Made by a program: the position numbers and the translations under genes. DNA of 64,000 bases from Epiperipatus broadwayi. Its lineage: Eukaryota; Onychophora; Udeonychophora; Euonychophora; Peripatidae. The notes below the pieces were generated by a model. That model was not told the DNA's origin. It did no database searches and saw only the letters and a list, made by a program, of their open reading frames with translations. The DNA lies in the NCBI GenBank assembly GCA_028023455.1, contig JAQFVV010012404.1:16047000-16110999 (forward strand), written 5' to 3'. Positions 1 to 11,168 of the stretch are shown here, in pieces; within the stretch, counting starts at the first letter, position 1; the number at the start of each line of letters is the position of its first letter.

Positions 1-700
1 TGCAATCTACCAAACATTTTCATTTTACTTTTTGCATCTCTCATATGAAAACTTGACCATCCCATTTCTCCTTGAATTACCTCCCTTGCTGTCCATACTT
101 CTGCATCCAATGCATGTCTTCCTACTTCCCTTTGAGCTTTTTCTAAATAATCTAATATCTTTTTACTAACATATAATGCATCATTACCATATGTTAACCC
201 TGCTACTGCAACTCCTTTCCATATAATTCTAGCTACATCATATTTATTATATGAAAATACTGTTACTTTCTTTATCAATCCCTTTCTTTTCTTTGCTTCA
301 TTTATCAATTTTTTCTCCCATTCATCCAAATAATTTTTCTGATTACTTAAAATAATTCCCAAATAACTATATCTATTCACCACACTTAACTTAAGATTCT
401 ACATCTTCTCATTCCTCAGTATTAACCATCACTATATTTGATTTTTCTTCACTAAATTTAATCCCCATCTCTTTACCCACCCCACATGTCCTCAACATAA
501 CTTCCATATCTTCTCTTTCTTCTGCACACAAAAATATATCATCCACAAAAAAAGACCTGACAAAATATATACTCCCTTACTACCTATTAATGGTATTTCT
601 ATCCCTCTTCCTAATCTTTCTATTGCTCTTTCCATTTCACTCAAATACAACACAAACAAAATAGGTGACATAGGCATCCTTGCCTTAGTCCCACACCATT
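1..700 (-). pseudogene. LINE (non-LTR) reverse transcriptase relic
   Basis: Read on the minus strand from about 700 to 1, this is a decayed non-LTR retrotransposon reverse transcriptase. The stretch 677-570 encodes MPMSPILFVLYLSEMERAIE, which matches the LINE RT block that is usually G-x-x-Q-G-x-x-L-S-P-x-L-F-x-x-Y. At about 538-555 an FFVDDI segment follows in a shifted frame; this is the catalytic F/Y-x-D-D box with both aspartates kept. Next comes LCAEEREDMEVML and then a segment ending KFSEEKSNIVMVN, the usual LINE block after the catalytic box. Further left only short pieces remain readable, interrupted by stops and frameshifts, and the element runs off the window edge. No endonuclease or 5' end is visible on the right, so the copy is 5'-truncated. 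The clade is not assigned. Confidence 0.75.
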
Positions 701-1098
701 TTTAACTTTAATTGATTCTATATTCTCTAATTGATATTCTCTAATTGATCCTCATGTTTTGTAATATACACACCTGGTGTCAATCTTTTTGAATACTGCC
801 ATGTTTAAAACAGAACATCAAAATAAATAATTTTTAACAAATTTTATAAAATGAATATGGCATTTTACTATATTATCATATATCCATGACACATTCTATT
901 GCTATTATTATAACTAAAATGATTATTAATAGTAATTCAACCCATAATTTCATCACCCTGTTATTTTTTAAAATATTTAACTATAAACAAAATATTAACT
1001 TTAGCAAACAACAACAACAAAATATTATAACTTTTTAAAAAACAAAAAACAAATCTAAGCACAAAATTTATTTGTTATATTATATATATATATAATAA
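701..1098. other. AT-rich spacer, no feature seen
   Basis: This stretch lies between the LINE relic and the 5' LTR. It is A+T-rich and ends in a short TA run directly in front of the LTR start. I see no coding potential or recognisable repeat. Confidence 0.5.
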
Positions 1099-2762
1099 TG
1101 TGAGAGTACCACATGAGCCTCATGTAAAACAATATGTGTTCTTTGTGAATTTAACTGTGCCTATATCGAATCAACAGATATAAATAACTTACACCTATCT
1201 TAAGCTTTTCATGTATCAGCTATATACACAAACTAGTTAGTATTAAAAGAATAATTCTAAAAATGAATAATTCTAGTTTGTTTATACACACACATAAATA
1301 AATGTTTCCAACTAATAGTATTTTTTATTAACCAAAACTTGACATTTGACAAAGCCTTAAGTCAACATTGCATTTTTATCAGTTGAAACAAAGAAAATAA
1401 ATGTTTGGGGTTCATTACAAATTGTATGTTTTAAACAATAGAGCATGAACATGATTATGTGATATGCTTTGCAGAAATTAATCCAGTATAAAAACAAACT
1501 AATATTGTTATAACAATAATCTTCTATTTAGTTATCAAGGCAAGAACTACGTCTGTAAATTTAAATGTGTTTGAATTTAGAACACATTTAAGAAAAAAAA
1601 GAAGATTCAATATTTTAAAACCCGCTTCAAGTAATTAATTTACTGCCTTTTAATATTATAAAGAACTATAAAAAAATAATAATTGAAATTGACAAGGTTA
1701 TAAGAGATATCAACGTCTTCGAAATGAGTTTTCAAAATATATATTTAAGAAGACAAAAATTTATAAAGATGTTCTCTGGCTAGACAATTTATGCCAAGGA
1801 TTTCTGCTGATGTTTTAAACCTGAACATGTAAATTTATTCCTACTTAATGCCTAAAATATAATCATCGTAATTCTCATTTAAAAAGCTGCCTTAATAATG
1901 GAGTATTATATTAAAGAAGATGTTAAATATTTTACTATGCAAATATTTAAAAAAATGAATATCTGGATTGCCTCTTCGAAGGATGATCAATGAACTTTAT
2001 GTTTCAACATTCATCGTCATTTTATTTTGTCTAAGGAGGGATATAAACCGTTATACTTTCTCATCTTAGATTACTTCATTGTGTATTTTAATAACCCTTA
2101 AACTTTATTTTCTTTGTGGCTAATTATATTTACTTGGAAAAATTACTTCATATATTAAAGCGGAGAACTGATAAGATGAACATTTTATTTTTTTTTATTT
2201 ATTTAATAAAATTTAGATGTTGATATTTTGATATATACTCTGATGAAAATGATGGCTGACTAAGGTAAAAGTTTTTTAATTATTTCAATTTGGAAGTAAG
2301 TTTTATTATATTCCAAATTGAATCTTACCTGACAATTATCATAATTTCTTTTTAAACATACATAATTAATATCAGAATACATTCTATTATTAATCTAGTG
2401 TGAATGGATGTTATCGTATATAGACATACAACACACATTGAATCATTTTAATGACACAATATGTAGATTTATAACATATAGTGGTATTATTTATTATACA
2501 CTTGATTTTAAATTATATATATGTAAAAGATTACATTATGTTTTTTTTTGAATGTTAAATAGTTTATTATTGTATTTAAATATAAGCACAGATGATTCTA
2601 AATTTTAATATTTTTATTATTTATGAGATGATATTTTTGTTTCTATTACGGATTAAAATGTGTTAAACTTGATTTTAAAATTAAACAGGTCTCGTTTGTT
2701 TATTTTATTTAGTCATTTTATAAAACCAATAATTATAAATATACATACTCATGCATATATAT
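1099..2762 (+). repeat. 5' LTR
   Basis: This direct repeat matches 6405-8072 along its whole length with scattered substitutions and small indels. An example is the shared stretch around CTGTGCCTATATCGAATCAA at about 1155 and 6463. It starts with TG. The exact 3' end is uncertain by about 10 bases: a canonical CA end could be at 2751, while similarity continues to about 2762. A motif AATTAAACAGGTCTCG near 2680 has a degenerate counterpart near 35440. Confidence 0.85.
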
Positions 2763-2834
2763 TGAAACAGTAAGATTCGTATTCGAATCTTAAGTTTCAC
2801 CTTTTTCTGTCGTCTCTCACTGACCGATCTATCC

Positions 2835-3334
2835 NNNNNNNNNNNNNNNNNNNNNNNNNNNNNNNNNNNNNNNNNNNNNNNNNNNNNNNNNNNNNNNNNN
2901 NNNNNNNNNNNNNNNNNNNNNNNNNNNNNNNNNNNNNNNNNNNNNNNNNNNNNNNNNNNNNNNNNNNNNNNNNNNNNNNNNNNNNNNNNNNNNNNNNNNN
3001 NNNNNNNNNNNNNNNNNNNNNNNNNNNNNNNNNNNNNNNNNNNNNNNNNNNNNNNNNNNNNNNNNNNNNNNNNNNNNNNNNNNNNNNNNNNNNNNNNNNN
3101 NNNNNNNNNNNNNNNNNNNNNNNNNNNNNNNNNNNNNNNNNNNNNNNNNNNNNNNNNNNNNNNNNNNNNNNNNNNNNNNNNNNNNNNNNNNNNNNNNNNN
3201 NNNNNNNNNNNNNNNNNNNNNNNNNNNNNNNNNNNNNNNNNNNNNNNNNNNNNNNNNNNNNNNNNNNNNNNNNNNNNNNNNNNNNNNNNNNNNNNNNNNN
3301 NNNNNNNNNNNNNNNNNNNNNNNNNNNNNNNNNN
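2835..3334. other. Assembly gap (500 N)
   Basis: Exactly 500 consecutive N lie just inside the 5' LTR, where the primer binding site and the gag start would be. A round 500 is usually a placeholder, so the true length is unknown. The apparent ORF across it is an artefact. Confidence 0.99.
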
Positions 3335-3522
3335 GTTTATAGGAAGATGTGAAGCATGGATCGGACTTCAGATCCATTGCTTCAATATTATAACAACATC
3401 TTATAAAAGTAGAAAAAATAGAATTACATGTAAGGGCATAAGCACAGCATGAAATCTTATGGCATATATTAAAGTATAACCTTGAAAAGAAAGTAGTTTA
3501 TATATATAACATCAGAAATTTT

Positions 3523-4485
3523 TTGTTAATGATAACTAGAAGTGGGAAAAAGCTAATACTAATGGAAGTAAAAAGTTTTGAAGAATTATTAAATAATAAA
3601 GATAGTGAAATAGAAATTACTTCAATTAGTGATGAACAAGGGTCTTTACAAGTCCTAATGTCTGAGGGGTCTGTAGAAGAAGTTGAACATTCTTCACAAG
3701 TTCACATGACAGATCAAATATTACCTCAAGCAGAAAAAGAAACTGAAGCCATAACAGTACAAGAAAGTGATAAGCATATAGATCAATTGGTTCAAATGAT
3801 AATGAACCTACAAGTTAGCATGGAAGCAAAGATGGATAATATAAAGACTGATATGAATAATATAAAAGCTGATATGGTAACCAAAGCTGATATGAATAAT
3901 ATAAAAGCTGATATGGCAACCAAAGCTGATATGAATAATATAAAAGCTGATATGATAACCAAAGCTGATATGAATAATATAAAAATTAATATAAATAAAA
4001 TGAATGCTGATATGAAGACATAAATGGCTAGAATGAATGATAATATGGTAACTAAAGTTGATATGACTAATATGGAAGGGAAATTAAAAGAAGCCATAAT
4101 TTCTATAAAAGAAGAGTTAAAGAAAGATATTGATGTTGTTAGGGAAAGGATGCAAGTAGAAATCAAAGTTGTTGTTGAAAAGAAACAAACCGCCAATGAA
4201 GTAGAAAGACTTCATGACATAAAAGCATCAACAATATCAATGGCAATCAAATGCCAAGAATCCAGAACTTACCCTGAGCATGAGGTCTGCAAATATAATG
4301 ACAGCATACATAACAAATCACTCTTAGTTCAAATGAATGTTTCAGAAGAAAACTGTCATGACTATCATTTTACCATACAGCAGAGCAATGAAGTAGAAGA
4401 TCATTGCAGCATTAATAAAGTACTTGAACCTGATCCAAAAATCTTAGAAAGAGAAGAGGATATGGATCATGTGAAATATAATTAA
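3523..4485 (+). pseudogene. gag-position coiled-coil ORF, split by a stop
   Basis: Two in-frame ORFs are separated by one TAA at 4021-4023. The first usable ATG is at 3529. The first part is acidic (runs such as SEGSVEEVEH) and then turns into a regular Met/Asn/Lys/Asp-rich stretch with a 13-residue period. The second part continues in frame with MARMNDNMVTKVDMTNMEG and KEELKKDIDVVRERMQVE, also strongly heptad-like. The whole is predicted to form a long coiled coil. Its place, first ORF after the 5' LTR and in the same strand as the integrase tail, makes it the element's gag or a gag-like structural protein. I see no CCHC zinc knuckle and no major homology region, so the assignment rests on position. 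It has no signal peptide or membrane segment. The stop suggests the copy is dead, although the frame is otherwise preserved. Confidence 0.6.
3853..4005 (+). repeat. 39-bp coding tandem repeat (13-residue unit)
   Basis: Four units start at 3853, 3892, 3931 and 3970. Each encodes MNNIKADM-x-TKAD, with x being V, A, then I; the fourth unit degenerates after MNNIK. The 7+6 residue alternation is compatible with a coiled coil containing one skipped heptad position. The unit arrangement implies expansion by slippage or unequal exchange within the ORF. Confidence 0.85.
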
Positions 4486-4595
4486 ATTCTGAGTCTCAGG
4501 ACTTGAAAAAAATACAGTCAACTGATAATGCTGAATGTCTAGATAAATGAAGACTTCAGATTTCTTGTATTAATAACAAGTTAAATCATGAACTC

Positions 4596-5097
4596 ATGAA
4601 ACTTGAGATGACTCCACTATCTAAAGATATAATAGATGAATACAACAGTGAAATGTATTTTGAGTCATCCCATAATATTTGTGTTTACTCCCAAAACAAA
4701 AGTAAAACATTTCATCAACGAGATGTTGATAAATTGGATGACAACCATCTGATAAGATCGTTATCAATGATAATATTTAATGGAAAAGAAGGTTGTCTTA
4801 ATAGAATGTTTAATTTAGAAGATATGAATGAAGGCAATAGATTTAATTGTCTTGAGTGTAAATTATGGTGTATGAAGCATCACCATAATCCTGAAGATGA
4901 AAAATTATAAAAAGTCTTCAGACAATAATGAAGGTATTTATAATACAAGCAAAGAGACAGAAAGGTTCACAAATTCCATAGGTTGTGTAATACTTATGAA
5001 GGTCCCTTCACGTTCATTGAACATGTCAATGGATGTGCTTAAAAAGCAAAGCACACATATAAGGAAGGACTTCATAGATTACGATTTTGGGATGTGA
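4596..5097 (+). pseudogene. Degenerate LTR-element ORFs, uncertain
   Basis: Two short ORFs in different frames (4596-4910 and 4897-5097) lie between the gag-like ORF and the integrase tail. The first has a Cys/His-containing patch (CLECKLWCMKHHHN near its end) but no canonical zinc knuckle spacing. In a third frame, about 4965-5095, the segment TYEGPFTFIEHVNG is followed by basic residues and LHRLRFWD. This resembles the G-P-F/Y tail of gypsy integrases, so this may be a second, older integrase C-terminal relic. I would not assign a function. Confidence 0.35.
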
Positions 5098-5390
5098 CAA
5101 TGGACTTTCGGTAATGACAGAATCCAGTAGGCTATTTTTTTAGGAGAATAAATCTATATATGTATATAAATACGTGAAGTAGATATTAATAAAAAAAATG
5201 CATCAAGTTAACCAAAGTATAAAAAAAAAAATACTTACAGGTTTATTAGAGTGCAAGTTATGGTTAAAATGCAAGTCCATTATTATATATTTTGATATGG
5301 ATATATATAAATAAGAGATTTATTTTATATAGCATGATAATGTTAAATTGTAATAACAATCAGCATTAAGCCAATATACATGCGCTTTGT

Positions 5391-5445
5391 GGATATATAT
5401 ATATATATATATATATATAGCGCATATATATATATATATATATAT

Positions 5446-5478
<33 letters not shown>
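5391..5478. repeat. (TA)n microsatellite
   Basis: Alternating TA runs are broken only by GCGCA near 5420 and CCA near 5447. The tract sits immediately upstream of the integrase-tail ORF and creates a spurious Tyr-Ile repeat in all overlapping reading frames. Confidence 0.95.
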
Positions 5479-5479
<1 letters not shown>

Positions 5480-5781
5480 ATACAAGAAAAGATAGTGTAA
5501 AAATTTGTAAACAATTTGTTAAAAAAAAGGCCAGTCAAAGAAATAAAAATGTGAAGACAACTTCACACAAATTCAAAATTGGGGATCAAGTTTTTATGAA
5601 AACTCCTCAAATTAGTATAATCCAACAGAACAAATACCAAAAGATTTATCATCGATTTGAGGGATCTTATACTATCATAAAGCAAACAGGCGCCAATGCA
5701 TTCTGGATAAATATAAAAGGAGACATTAAAGGCACTTACAATGCTAGAGCTTTAAAACCCTATTTTGGTCAAATGAATTAA
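5479..5781 (+). pseudogene. Integrase C-terminal domain of the LTR element
   Basis: The open frame to 5781 encodes about 100 residues with the gypsy integrase tail pattern: a basic lead-in (RNKNVKTTSHKFKIGDQVF), then KYHRFEG-type residues in front of SYTIIKQTGANAFWI, and ending in a KGTYNARALKPYF block. The family pattern is F-x-x-G-D-x-V, then G-P/S-Y-x-I, then a KG-x-(F/Y)N-x-x-x-LKPY ending. This domain binds DNA non-specifically. The zinc finger and the D,D-35-E catalytic core that should precede it are absent; a TA microsatellite lies there instead. The reading frame itself is undamaged. A roughly 600-base untranslated stretch separates it from the polypurine tract. Confidence 0.75.
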
Positions 5782-6390
5782 TAATGTTTTACCACATTTT
5801 ACTTATGTATAAAGTAAAATATTGAAAGAAAAGATCATTTAGAATAGGTAAGGGGAGAAAAAGTTTTCATTTAAAAGTATATAGGTATATATATGTATAA
5901 GGATGTATATAAGTCAAAAGAGACATTAATTTTCTTTGATGAGGGTATGTTAAGCAATTAAAATTAATTCTTAGGATACCTGAAAACTAAAACCATTTAA
6001 AGAGTTAATCCATGCTGAATGATGGATGTTCTTATGTTTTGGATAGTTCTCAAAAGAGTCCATAAGTCTTAAAGAAAAGCAGGATGGAGAATACCAAACA
6101 AATATATGTGTCATCTATAAAAGAGGCACATTACAATAAATCCATCAAAGGAAAATAAATAAAAAAGGGAAGAAAAAGAAAGAACCCTATATATATGAAC
6201 CTCCTTGTCCTTCTAGTTAAACTGAATGATGTTTAGTATAGAGAAAAAGAAAAGGGTTAGAAAATAAAATAAATAATAAGGGTTGATAAAAGCAAGAAAG
6301 CAAAACTCTCCACAACTTTATATTCAATGCATACATTGACACACATTAAGTGTCCAAATTTTAATGGTAAATATAAAATTTGAACTTTTT
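5782..6390 (+). other. 3' untranslated part of LTR element
   Basis: This stretch is non-coding and A-rich, between the integrase stop and the polypurine tract. I see no ORF of note. Confidence 0.5.
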
Positions 6391-6404
6391 AAGGAAGGGG
6401 GTAA
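6391..6404 (+). promoter_or_regulatory. Polypurine tract
   Basis: AAGGAAGGGGGTAA lies directly before the TGTGAG start of the 3' LTR. In LTR retroelements this tract resists RNase H and primes plus-strand synthesis. Its presence at this exact border fixes the LTR start and the element's strand. Confidence 0.85.
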
Positions 6405-8072
6405 TGTGAGAGTACCATATGAGCCCCACCTAAAACAATTTGTGTTTCTTTGTGAATTTAACTGTGCCTATATCGAATCAACAGATATAAATAACTTACA
6501 CCTATCTTAAGCTTTTCATGTATCAGCTATATATATATAGACTAGTTAGTATTAAAAGAATAATTCTAAAAATGAATAATTCTAGTTTGTTTATACACAC
6601 ACATAAATAAATGTTTCCAACTAATAGTATTTTTTATTAACCAAAACTTGACATTTGACAAAGCCTTAAGTCAACATTGCATTTTTATCAGTTGAAACAA
6701 AGGAAATAACAGTTTGGGGTTCATTACAAATTGTATGTTTTAAACAATAGAGCATGAACATGATTATGTGATATGCTTGCAGAAATTAAGTATAAAAACA
6801 AACTAATATTGTTATAACAATAATCTTCTATTTAGTTATCAAGGCAAGAACTACATCTGTTAATTTAAATGTGTCCGAATTTAGAATGCATTTAAGAAAA
6901 AAAAAGAAGATTCAATATTTTAAAACCTGTTTCAAGTAATTAATTTACTGTCTTTTAATATTATAAAGAACTATAAAAAAATAATCATTGAAATTGACAA
7001 GGTTATAAGAGTTATCAATGTCTTCGAAATGAGTTTTCAAAATATATATTTAAGAAGACAAAAATTTATAAAGATGTTCTCTGGCTAGACAATTTATGCC
7101 AGGGATTTCTGTTGATGTTTTAAACCTGAACATGTAAATTTATTCCTACTCAATGCCTAAAATATAATCGTCGTAATTCTCATTTAAAAAGCTGCCTTAA
7201 TAATGGAGTATTATATTGAAGAAGATGTTAAATATTTTATTACACAAATATTTAAAAGAATGAATATGTGGATTGCCTATTTGAAGGATGATCAATGAAC
7301 TTTATGTTTCAACATTCATCGTCATTTTATTTCGTCTAAGGAGGGATATAAAACCGTTATTCTTTCTCGTCTTGGATTACTTCATTGTGTATTTTAATAA
7401 CCCTTAAACTTTGTTTCCTTTGTGGATAATTATATTTACTTAGAAAAATTACTTTGTATATTAAAGTGGAGAACTGATAAGATGAACATTTTATTTTTTT
7501 TTATTTATTTAATAAAATTTAGATGTTGATATTTTGATATATACTCTGATGAAAATGATGGCTGACAAAGGTAAAAGTTTTTAAATTATTTCAATTTGAA
7601 AGTAAGTTTTATTATATTTCAAATTGAATCTTACCTGACAATTAACATAATTTCTTTTTAAACATACATAACTAATATCAGAATACATTCTATTATTAAT
7701 CTAGTGTGAATGGATGTTATCTTATATAGGCATATAACACACACTGAATCATTTTAATGACACAATAGGTAGATTTATAATGTATCATGTGTATTATTTA
7801 TTATACACACAATTTTAAATTATATATATAAACATGATTACATTATGTTTTTTTTTTAATGTTAAATAGTTTATTATTGTATTTAAATATAAGCACAGAT
7901 TATGATTCTAAATTTTAATATTTTTATTATTTATGAGATAATATTTTTGTTTCTATTACGGATTAAAATGTGTTAAACTTGATTTTAAAATTAAATAGGT
8001 CTCATTTGTTTATTTTATTTAGTCGTTTTATAAAACCAATAATTATAAATATACATACTCACGCATATATAT
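6405..8072 (+). repeat. 3' LTR
   Basis: This is the second copy of the long terminal repeat. Compared with 1099-2762 it shows scattered single-base differences and small indels, enough to say the insertion is not recent. The end is uncertain within about 10 bases (CA at 8060-8061, similarity to 8072). Confidence 0.85.
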
Positions 8073-8506
8073 GTTGAATCAACTTAGTGATTTAATATTT
8101 ATAAAGAAGTTATATATAGCTTATATTAAATTTATTATTACTATGGGATATTTGTGGAAATGTCTGAAGAGAGTCGATTGCAATTTCTACTCTGAGCTCG
8201 AATTCTGAGACTAATGAGGTTATTAATAGAGGAGTGGATTGGATTATATTTTAAATCACATCATCCATGGCATTTTATAAGAAGACTCAAAGTCCGAATA
8301 TGAGTAGATGTGACTTCCTCGAGTCCTGAAAAGAATTGTCCCGTTATAATATATATATATATAACCAAAAATATGTAAGAAATTCATAAGGCATTTATTT
8401 CTAATTGAAAGAAAATATTTTCCTTCTTTTTTTTTTAAAAAAATCACATACTTTAAAGATTGAAATAGGGGCTAATCCTTAATATATATATATATATAGT
8501 TGAACC

Positions 8507-8537
8507 CTGATGAAGAATATAATGATATAGTTGAAAC
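8507..8537 (+). ncRNA. PLE-end / hammerhead-like motif
   Basis: CTGATGA at 8507-8513 and GAAAC at 8533-8537 flank a 19-base AT-rich insert that folds only weakly. The same CTGATGA-stem-GAAAC spacing occurs at the 3' ends of the PLE relics at 18.4 and 61.7 kb. No PLE coding sequence is recognisable upstream, so this is probably a severely truncated 3' end. Stem III and the cleavage triplet are not convincing here. Confidence 0.4.
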
Positions 8538-8550
8538 ATTGGATATTTGA

Positions 8551-11085
8551 TGTATATATGTAATTTGTTATAATAGTTCATGTGATAAAAATAAGTTTTT
8601 AAATTTAAAAAGTGGTGTTAAAATTTTATCAATTTGGATTAAATTAACTTTTTTTTTTTAAAGAAAAGTATTTTTGTTTTTATAAGAATTAATATTGTTT
8701 TACTTAATATTGATCAAGCAGTATTTGTTGTCTTGGTGAAATAAATATATGGTTAATTGCTAGAAGATCATTTGATGTTATTTTTACAAAATCTTTAGTA
8801 TGAGCTAAGTTACAGAGGCAGGGTTATCTGGAAAGATTTATGGCCTCATTATGGCTATTATTTCAACAGCATTCATTTAACATTCATTAAGCAATTAAAA
8901 AAATTATAAAATTTTTTAATTGAAAATAATTACAGTTTAGTCTAAAGAAATTACATAGTGAGTGGGAATGATAAAATATTAAGTATAATTATTGAGTAGT
9001 TAATGCTTTAACACATTTAGATAATTGGTTACCTGATATTTTTTATATCATATCTACCTATATGCATTGGTAAAATTATAAAAATTAAACAAATTCATCT
9101 TCTTTATTACTGTTACAATGCTTATTTTTATTAACATTAATCAATCTTACAGTTATTTAATATATAAAATAATGATAAAGATATAAAATGAAAATTAAAA
9201 TGATTAAGTAGGAGGCTATTTTAACTTATTAAAATTAAATCTAAGAAAAAGTTTTGTTAAATCCTTTGTTTGAAGAATATATGTACAAAGTCAATGCTTG
9301 AATAATTAAAAGAAAGAGAAAGATGAGAAAAGACTGAGTCATGTGTTTGAGAATGAAAAAGATAATTCAAAACAATAAGTTTAGCAACACTAAGTGTTAA
9401 TTAAAGAGAGCAATTGGAAAAAAATATTTATTAAAAAAATATAGTGATAAAAAAGTGGATAAGATGCATAGTAAAAGAAAAAGATTAAAAGAATTTGTGA
9501 AAGTAAGAAAAAAGAGAAAATAAATACATGATCTAAGATAAGCTAATAGTTATCTTTGGGTTCAAAAATAATGCCAAAACAATAAGTTTGTATTGGTCTT
9601 TTTGTTTGGATATATGTAACCTGTTCGTTGATAGGATTTGTTTTAGATTTTCAAATTAAAAATAGGCTAGGCATTTATAGTTACTACATAGTTCTCACAA
9701 AGAAGTATATCAGCCATGAATGTAGATAATAATTATATTAGAAATTACAGCAATGTGAAAACAAATATTCGAAATATTAGTTTCAAATTATCTTTGTTTC
9801 ATAAAATGAAGTTTTTGGATGTTAGAAAAACTTTTATAGGTAGAAAACAAACTGTAATGCACACATAAACAATGAATCAATCGCTTGATTGTTTCTCACA
9901 TTCTAGCGAAGAGCTATATTTTTAAAAAATGTAATTTACTTTTGGTAGACCAAGAATCGTAATAAGTAAAAGTCAATCTATGGAAATAAATTAATTTCTG
10001 TGGGAATTAATAAATCTGAAATATCATTATATAAATAATGTATTGTTTTTCGAATAAAAGTTTGTTGTTAATCTTCGTTAGCCGTTTTAGCAAAATAAAA
10101 TTTATTTTCAAATATAATATTGAACAAAAGTCGATTTATTCTTCACTATTTTACAAAAAGTAAAAGTTAGTACTATAAAGATCTTTTTTAAAGATGTGAC
10201 TTATTTAGGGCTAAAATAACTGAACTGAGATCAATCTCTGATAATTCCGCTTGAGATACTGATGTGCTGATCAAAGGAAAATAGTTGCAGTTGTTTAAAT
10301 CGAAAAAAGAATATTACTTTTTAAGTCAAGTGATATTCTTGTCCTTGAGAATTAGAAATGCTTTTAAATTTTGTACTTTACATTAAAAAGAAATTCGTAT
10401 AAAAAGTTCAAAAATATATTTTAAAATGATATTTTTAAATTTCAATTTCTGTATTTAATACATACATAAATAAATAATTACTATTAAACTTTATTGTTAA
10501 TCTAAAAATTCAAAAACATATTAATAAAAAAGCAGTCATTCATAAACAAGTACGCCATTTTGATTCCAAAAAAAAAAAAAAGAGAGAGGAAAACTATTCC
10601 AGTAATGAATTTTGCAGTGACCTTTTTACAAATCAATATGTGAAACACAAATACATCCACATGTAGAACATGCAGGTCAATTTGTCTGTTTATTTGATAT
10701 TTTATATGTTGTCTTTCTTCAACAGAAAACTCATCTTTCTGAAATAGTTCAACACTATATCTAAATGTAATTCTTCAATGTATTCTATTTTCTATGTATC
10801 TACTTAATGGAAACAACTGATATTGCATTTCTTTACAATATATTTTAAGACAATATTTATAGAGAGTAAAACCATACTCAAGTTCATGATGAAACCTTTT
10901 ATGAAGTCTTTCATTATTCATTAGTTTTACATGTGCAAAGATGTGATTTTATAATAATGAATTTTATAATATCGCATCTTCAATATAATATAAAACAATA
11001 AGTCATCCTTTTGCATAAAAATAATGATTAATAATAGAAAAATAAAAAATTGTAACACTAATTATATAGCTAAAACTATCTCAGT
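8551..11085. other. AT-rich, no feature seen
   Basis: About 2.5 kb of A+T-rich DNA without ORFs above noise, splice-flanked exon candidates or repeats that I can match elsewhere in the window. A short homopurine run lies near 10567-10590. Confidence 0.5.
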
Positions 11086-11106
11086 CTTATAGTAGCCATT
11101 TTAATA
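11086..11106 (+). repeat. 21-bp direct repeat, left copy (possible target-site duplication)
   Basis: Identical to 12764-12784. It flanks the PLE, but there are about 60 extra bases between this copy and the left inverted arm. Confidence 0.6.
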
Positions 11107-11168
11107 TTTAACGTTCAACTATGTGTTAGAAAAATATTTGTAAAATCTATATTTGCGTTAATATAAAT

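Larger units (their letters stand above)
1099..8072 (+). mobile_element. LTR retrotransposon, Ty3/gypsy-like, internally deleted
   Basis: Two long direct repeats (1099-2762 and 6405-8072) enclose about 3.6 kb. Both begin TGTGAGAGTACCA and end in the same ATACTC-(A/C)TGC-type tail. A polypurine tract (6391-6404) abuts the second repeat, as plus-strand priming requires. The interior holds, in order, a 500-base gap, a coiled-coil ORF in the gag position, degenerate ORFs, and an integrase C-terminal segment just upstream of the 3' LTR. I find no protease, reverse transcriptase, RNase H or integrase catalytic core, so most of pol has been lost, unless part lies in the gap (which is too short for all of it if its size is true). 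The pol order placing integrase last, and the kind of integrase tail, suggest Ty3/gypsy. A clean target-site duplication could not be fixed because the flanks are TA-rich. Confidence 0.85.

Noticed and set aside
2829-3377. ORF of 182 codons on the minus strand
   Set aside because: Almost entirely ambiguous bases of the assembly gap; not evidence of coding.
3792-4196. 134-codon minus-strand ORF opposite the gag-like ORF
   Set aside because: Antisense shadow of the coiled-coil repeat; the plus strand has the regular, amphipathic pattern.
5320-5538. Tyr/Ile repeat ORFs on both strands
   Set aside because: Translations of a (TA)n microsatellite.
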